From DATAWZ01 sp036266975 (GTDB taxonomy: Bacteria > Actinomycetota > Thermoleophilia > Solirubrobacterales > Solirubrobacteraceae): a stretch of 12,771 nt of DNA. The DNA is taken from NCBI GenBank assembly GCA_036266975.1, contig DATAWZ010000096.1, forward strand, positions 1 to 12,771. The letters run 5' to 3'. A program made the position numbers and the translations under genes. Below the pieces are notes generated by a model. The model was not told where the DNA came from. It searched no databases and saw only the letters and a list, made by a program, of their open reading frames with translations. Positions 11,538 through 12,771 of the stretch are shown here, piece by piece; position 1 is the first letter of the stretch, and each line of letters starts with the position of its first letter.

Positions 11538-11546
11538 GCTCCGCTG
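11535..11546 (+). promoter_or_regulatory. Candidate leaderless promoter (-10 TACGCT) of the hydantoinase-family gene
   Basis: TACGCT (11535-11540), six bases, then the GTG at 11547. No Shine-Dalgarno is present. The -35 position falls inside the preceding hairpin and shows no match. Confidence 0.4.
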
Positions 11547-12771
11547 GTGCTCCTGGGCGTCGACGTCGGCGGGACCTTCACCGACGCGGTGCTGCTCGAC
11601 GGCGGTCGGGTCCTCACGGCCAAGGCCCCGACGACCCCCGCCGACCAGGCCGAGGGCGTGCTCGCGGCGGTCGCCGCGGTGCTCGAGCAGGCGCGGCGCC
11701 CGGCGAGCGCCGTCGAGCGCTTCGCGCACGGGATGACCGTCGCCACCAACGCGCTGCTCGAGGGGCGCGCGGCGCGCACGGCGCTGCTCGCCACCGAGGG
11801 GTTCACCGACCTGATCGAGCTCGGCCGCCAGGCGCGGCCCGAGCTCTACCGCCTGTGCGCGGCGCCGCCGGCGCCGCTCGTGCCCCCCGAGCGCCGCTAC
11901 GGCGTGGCCGAGCGGATGGGACCGCGCGGGGTGCTGCGCGCGCTCGAGGGGGCTGATCTGCTCGAGCGGCTCGCGGCGTGCGAGCCCGAGGCGGTCGCGG
12001 TCGTCCTGCTGCACGCCTACGCGCACCCCGAGCACGAGCGGCGCCTGGGCGAGCTGCTCGCCGAGCGGCTGCCGGGCGTGCACGTCTCGCTCTCGCACGA
12101 GCTCGTCGGCACCGTGCGCGAGTACGAGCGCGCGGCGACCACCGAGGTCGATGCCGCGCTCTCCCCCCTGGTCGGGCGCTACCTGGACGCGCTGGCCACG
12201 CGGGCGGCCGAGGCCGGGCTGCCCGAGCCGGCGGTCATGCAGTCCTCGGGGGGCCTCGCCACCGCGGCGCAGGCGTCGGCCCACGCGGCGCTGACCGTGC
12301 TCTCCGGGCCGGCGGGCGGCGCGCAGGCGGCCGAGCTGATCGCCTCGCTGTGCCGGGAGCCCGACCTGCTGTGCTTCGACATGGGCGGCACCTCGTGCGA
12401 TGTGAGCCTGATCAGCGCCGGCCAGGCGCGCGAGACGGCCGAGCGGATGCTCGCCGGACGGCCGCTGGCGCTGCCGATGCTCGACATCCACACCGTCGGC
12501 GCGGGCGGCGGCTCGATCGCCTGGCGCGACGGCGGCGGGGCGCTGCGCGTCGGGCCCCGCTCGGCGGGCGCCGAGCCCGGGCCGGCGTGCTACGGGCGCG
12601 GCGGGCGCGAGCCGACGGTGACCGACGCCAACCTGCTGCTCGGGCGCCTGCCGGCGGTGGCGAGCGGCGTCGCGCTGGACCGCGGCGCGGCGCTCGCGGC
12701 GGTCGGCGAGCTCGCCGGCGCGCTCGGCGTGGAGGCGCCCGAGTGCGCCGAGGGGATCGTGCGCGTGGCGA
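11547..12771 (+). CDS. Hydantoinase A/oxoprolinase-family protein (HyuA-like, 3' end cut by the window)
   Basis: The family is ATP-dependent and includes the A subunits of N-methylhydantoinase, acetone carboxylase and 5-oxoprolinase; the A subunit has an actin/ASKHA-type ATPase core. The first 408 residues are visible out of a usual 650-700. Motifs are GVDVGGTFTDAVLL (4-17, phosphate 1 loop), HGMTVATNALLEGR (61-74), TEGFTDLIELGRQ (83-95), FDMGGTSCDVSLI (277-289, phosphate 2 loop), HTVGAGGGSI (315-324) and GPRSAGAEPGPACYGRGG (336-353). The GTG at 11547 places the first beta strand at the N-terminus and has a TACGCT box at leaderless spacing. The substrate cannot be assigned without the rest of the gene and the B subunit, expected just downstream. 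Confidence 0.9.
   Translation, partial: MLLGVDVGGTFTDAVLLDGGRVLTAKAPTTPADQAEGVLAAVAAVLEQARRPASAVERFAHGMTVATNALLEGRAARTALLATEGFTDLIELGRQARPELYRLCAAPPAPLVPPERRYGVAERMGPRGVLRALEGADLLERLAACEPEAVAVVLLHAYAHPEHERRLGELLAERLPGVHVSLSHELVGTVREYERAATTEVDAALSPLVGRYLDALATRAAEAGLPEPAVMQSSGGLATAAQASAHAALTVLSGPAGGAQAAELIASLCREPDLLCFDMGGTSCDVSLISAGQARETAERMLAGRPLALPMLDIHTVGAGGGSIAWRDGGGALRVGPRSAGAEPGPACYGRGGREPTVTDANLLLGRLPAVASGVALDRGAALAAVGELAGALGVEAPECAEGIVRVA

Noticed and set aside
11304..12491. A 395-residue minus-strand frame across the hydantoinase-family gene.
   Set aside because: It is antisense to canonical HyuA motifs; the protein is Arg/Gly/Asp-biased with no domain.
1..12771. tRNA, rRNA, CRISPR, transposase, integrase, toxin-antitoxin or phage genes.
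   Set aside because: I looked on both strands and saw no cloverleaf-like T-loop pattern, spaced repeats, DDE or integrase motifs, or typical toxin families.

Overview
The window is very GC-rich, with nearly every third codon position G or C, tightly packed genes, 4-base ATGA/GTGA overlaps and frequent GTG starts. Gene content and protein style (CBS-less GuaB3-type IMP dehydrogenase, class II PyrF, RNase PH-RdgB pair, short zinc-ribbon and Thr/Pro-tailed membrane proteins) point to Actinomycetota, probably Thermoleophilia/Solirubrobacterales. The lineage is inferred from composition and family resemblance, not from a marker gene. I see no insertion sequence, prophage, CRISPR array, tRNA or rRNA; this looks like an ordinary chromosomal housekeeping region.

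Layout. Minus strand, 1-893: the N-terminal 297 residues of a GuaB3-family enzyme, with a clear Shine-Dalgarno. At 1005-1036 there is an intrinsic terminator that closes the next minus-strand unit, which reads pyrF (4819) > proline/arginine-rich membrane protein (3835) > D-Ala-D-Ala carboxypeptidase (3362) > 1-phosphofructokinase-family kinase (2124, ending at 1165). The last three are joined by 4-base stop/start overlaps. A 252-base gap (4820-5071) precedes a 46-residue plus-strand membrane protein. It runs tail-to-tail into the minus-strand rph-rdgB pair (5199-6598), also joined by a 4-base overlap.

From 6605 a plus-strand trio encodes a GT4 glycosyltransferase, a coiled-coil zinc-ribbon protein and a membrane-anchored zinc-ribbon protein (to 8430). 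It converges on a minus-strand histone-deacetylase-family gene (8408-9442), which is divergent from nadB (9465-10913) across only 22 bases. After nadB come a hairpin, an ordered array of CTTNNC repeats followed by a -10 box, a short upstream reading frame, and a 140-residue protein with a Cys/His zinc motif. Two further hairpins separate this from the first 408 residues of a hydantoinase A/oxoprolinase-family protein that runs off the end.

Physiology. The recognised genes cover nucleotide supply and hygiene (guaB3, pyrF, rdgB), RNA 3'-end processing (rph), cell-wall trimming (carboxypeptidase), sugar-phosphate metabolism (pfkB), NAD biosynthesis (nadB), deacetylation and amide/lactam hydrolysis. 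Points most worth a second look: the Pho-box-like promoter and overlapping upstream reading frame before the 140-residue gene; the recurrence of a TANNNT-like hexamer 6-8 bases before starts that lack a Shine-Dalgarno (candidate leaderless mRNAs); the start of rph, where one extra base separates a canonical start from the conserved frame; and the zinc-ribbon pair. I found no clear previously undescribed defence, secretion or mobile system.
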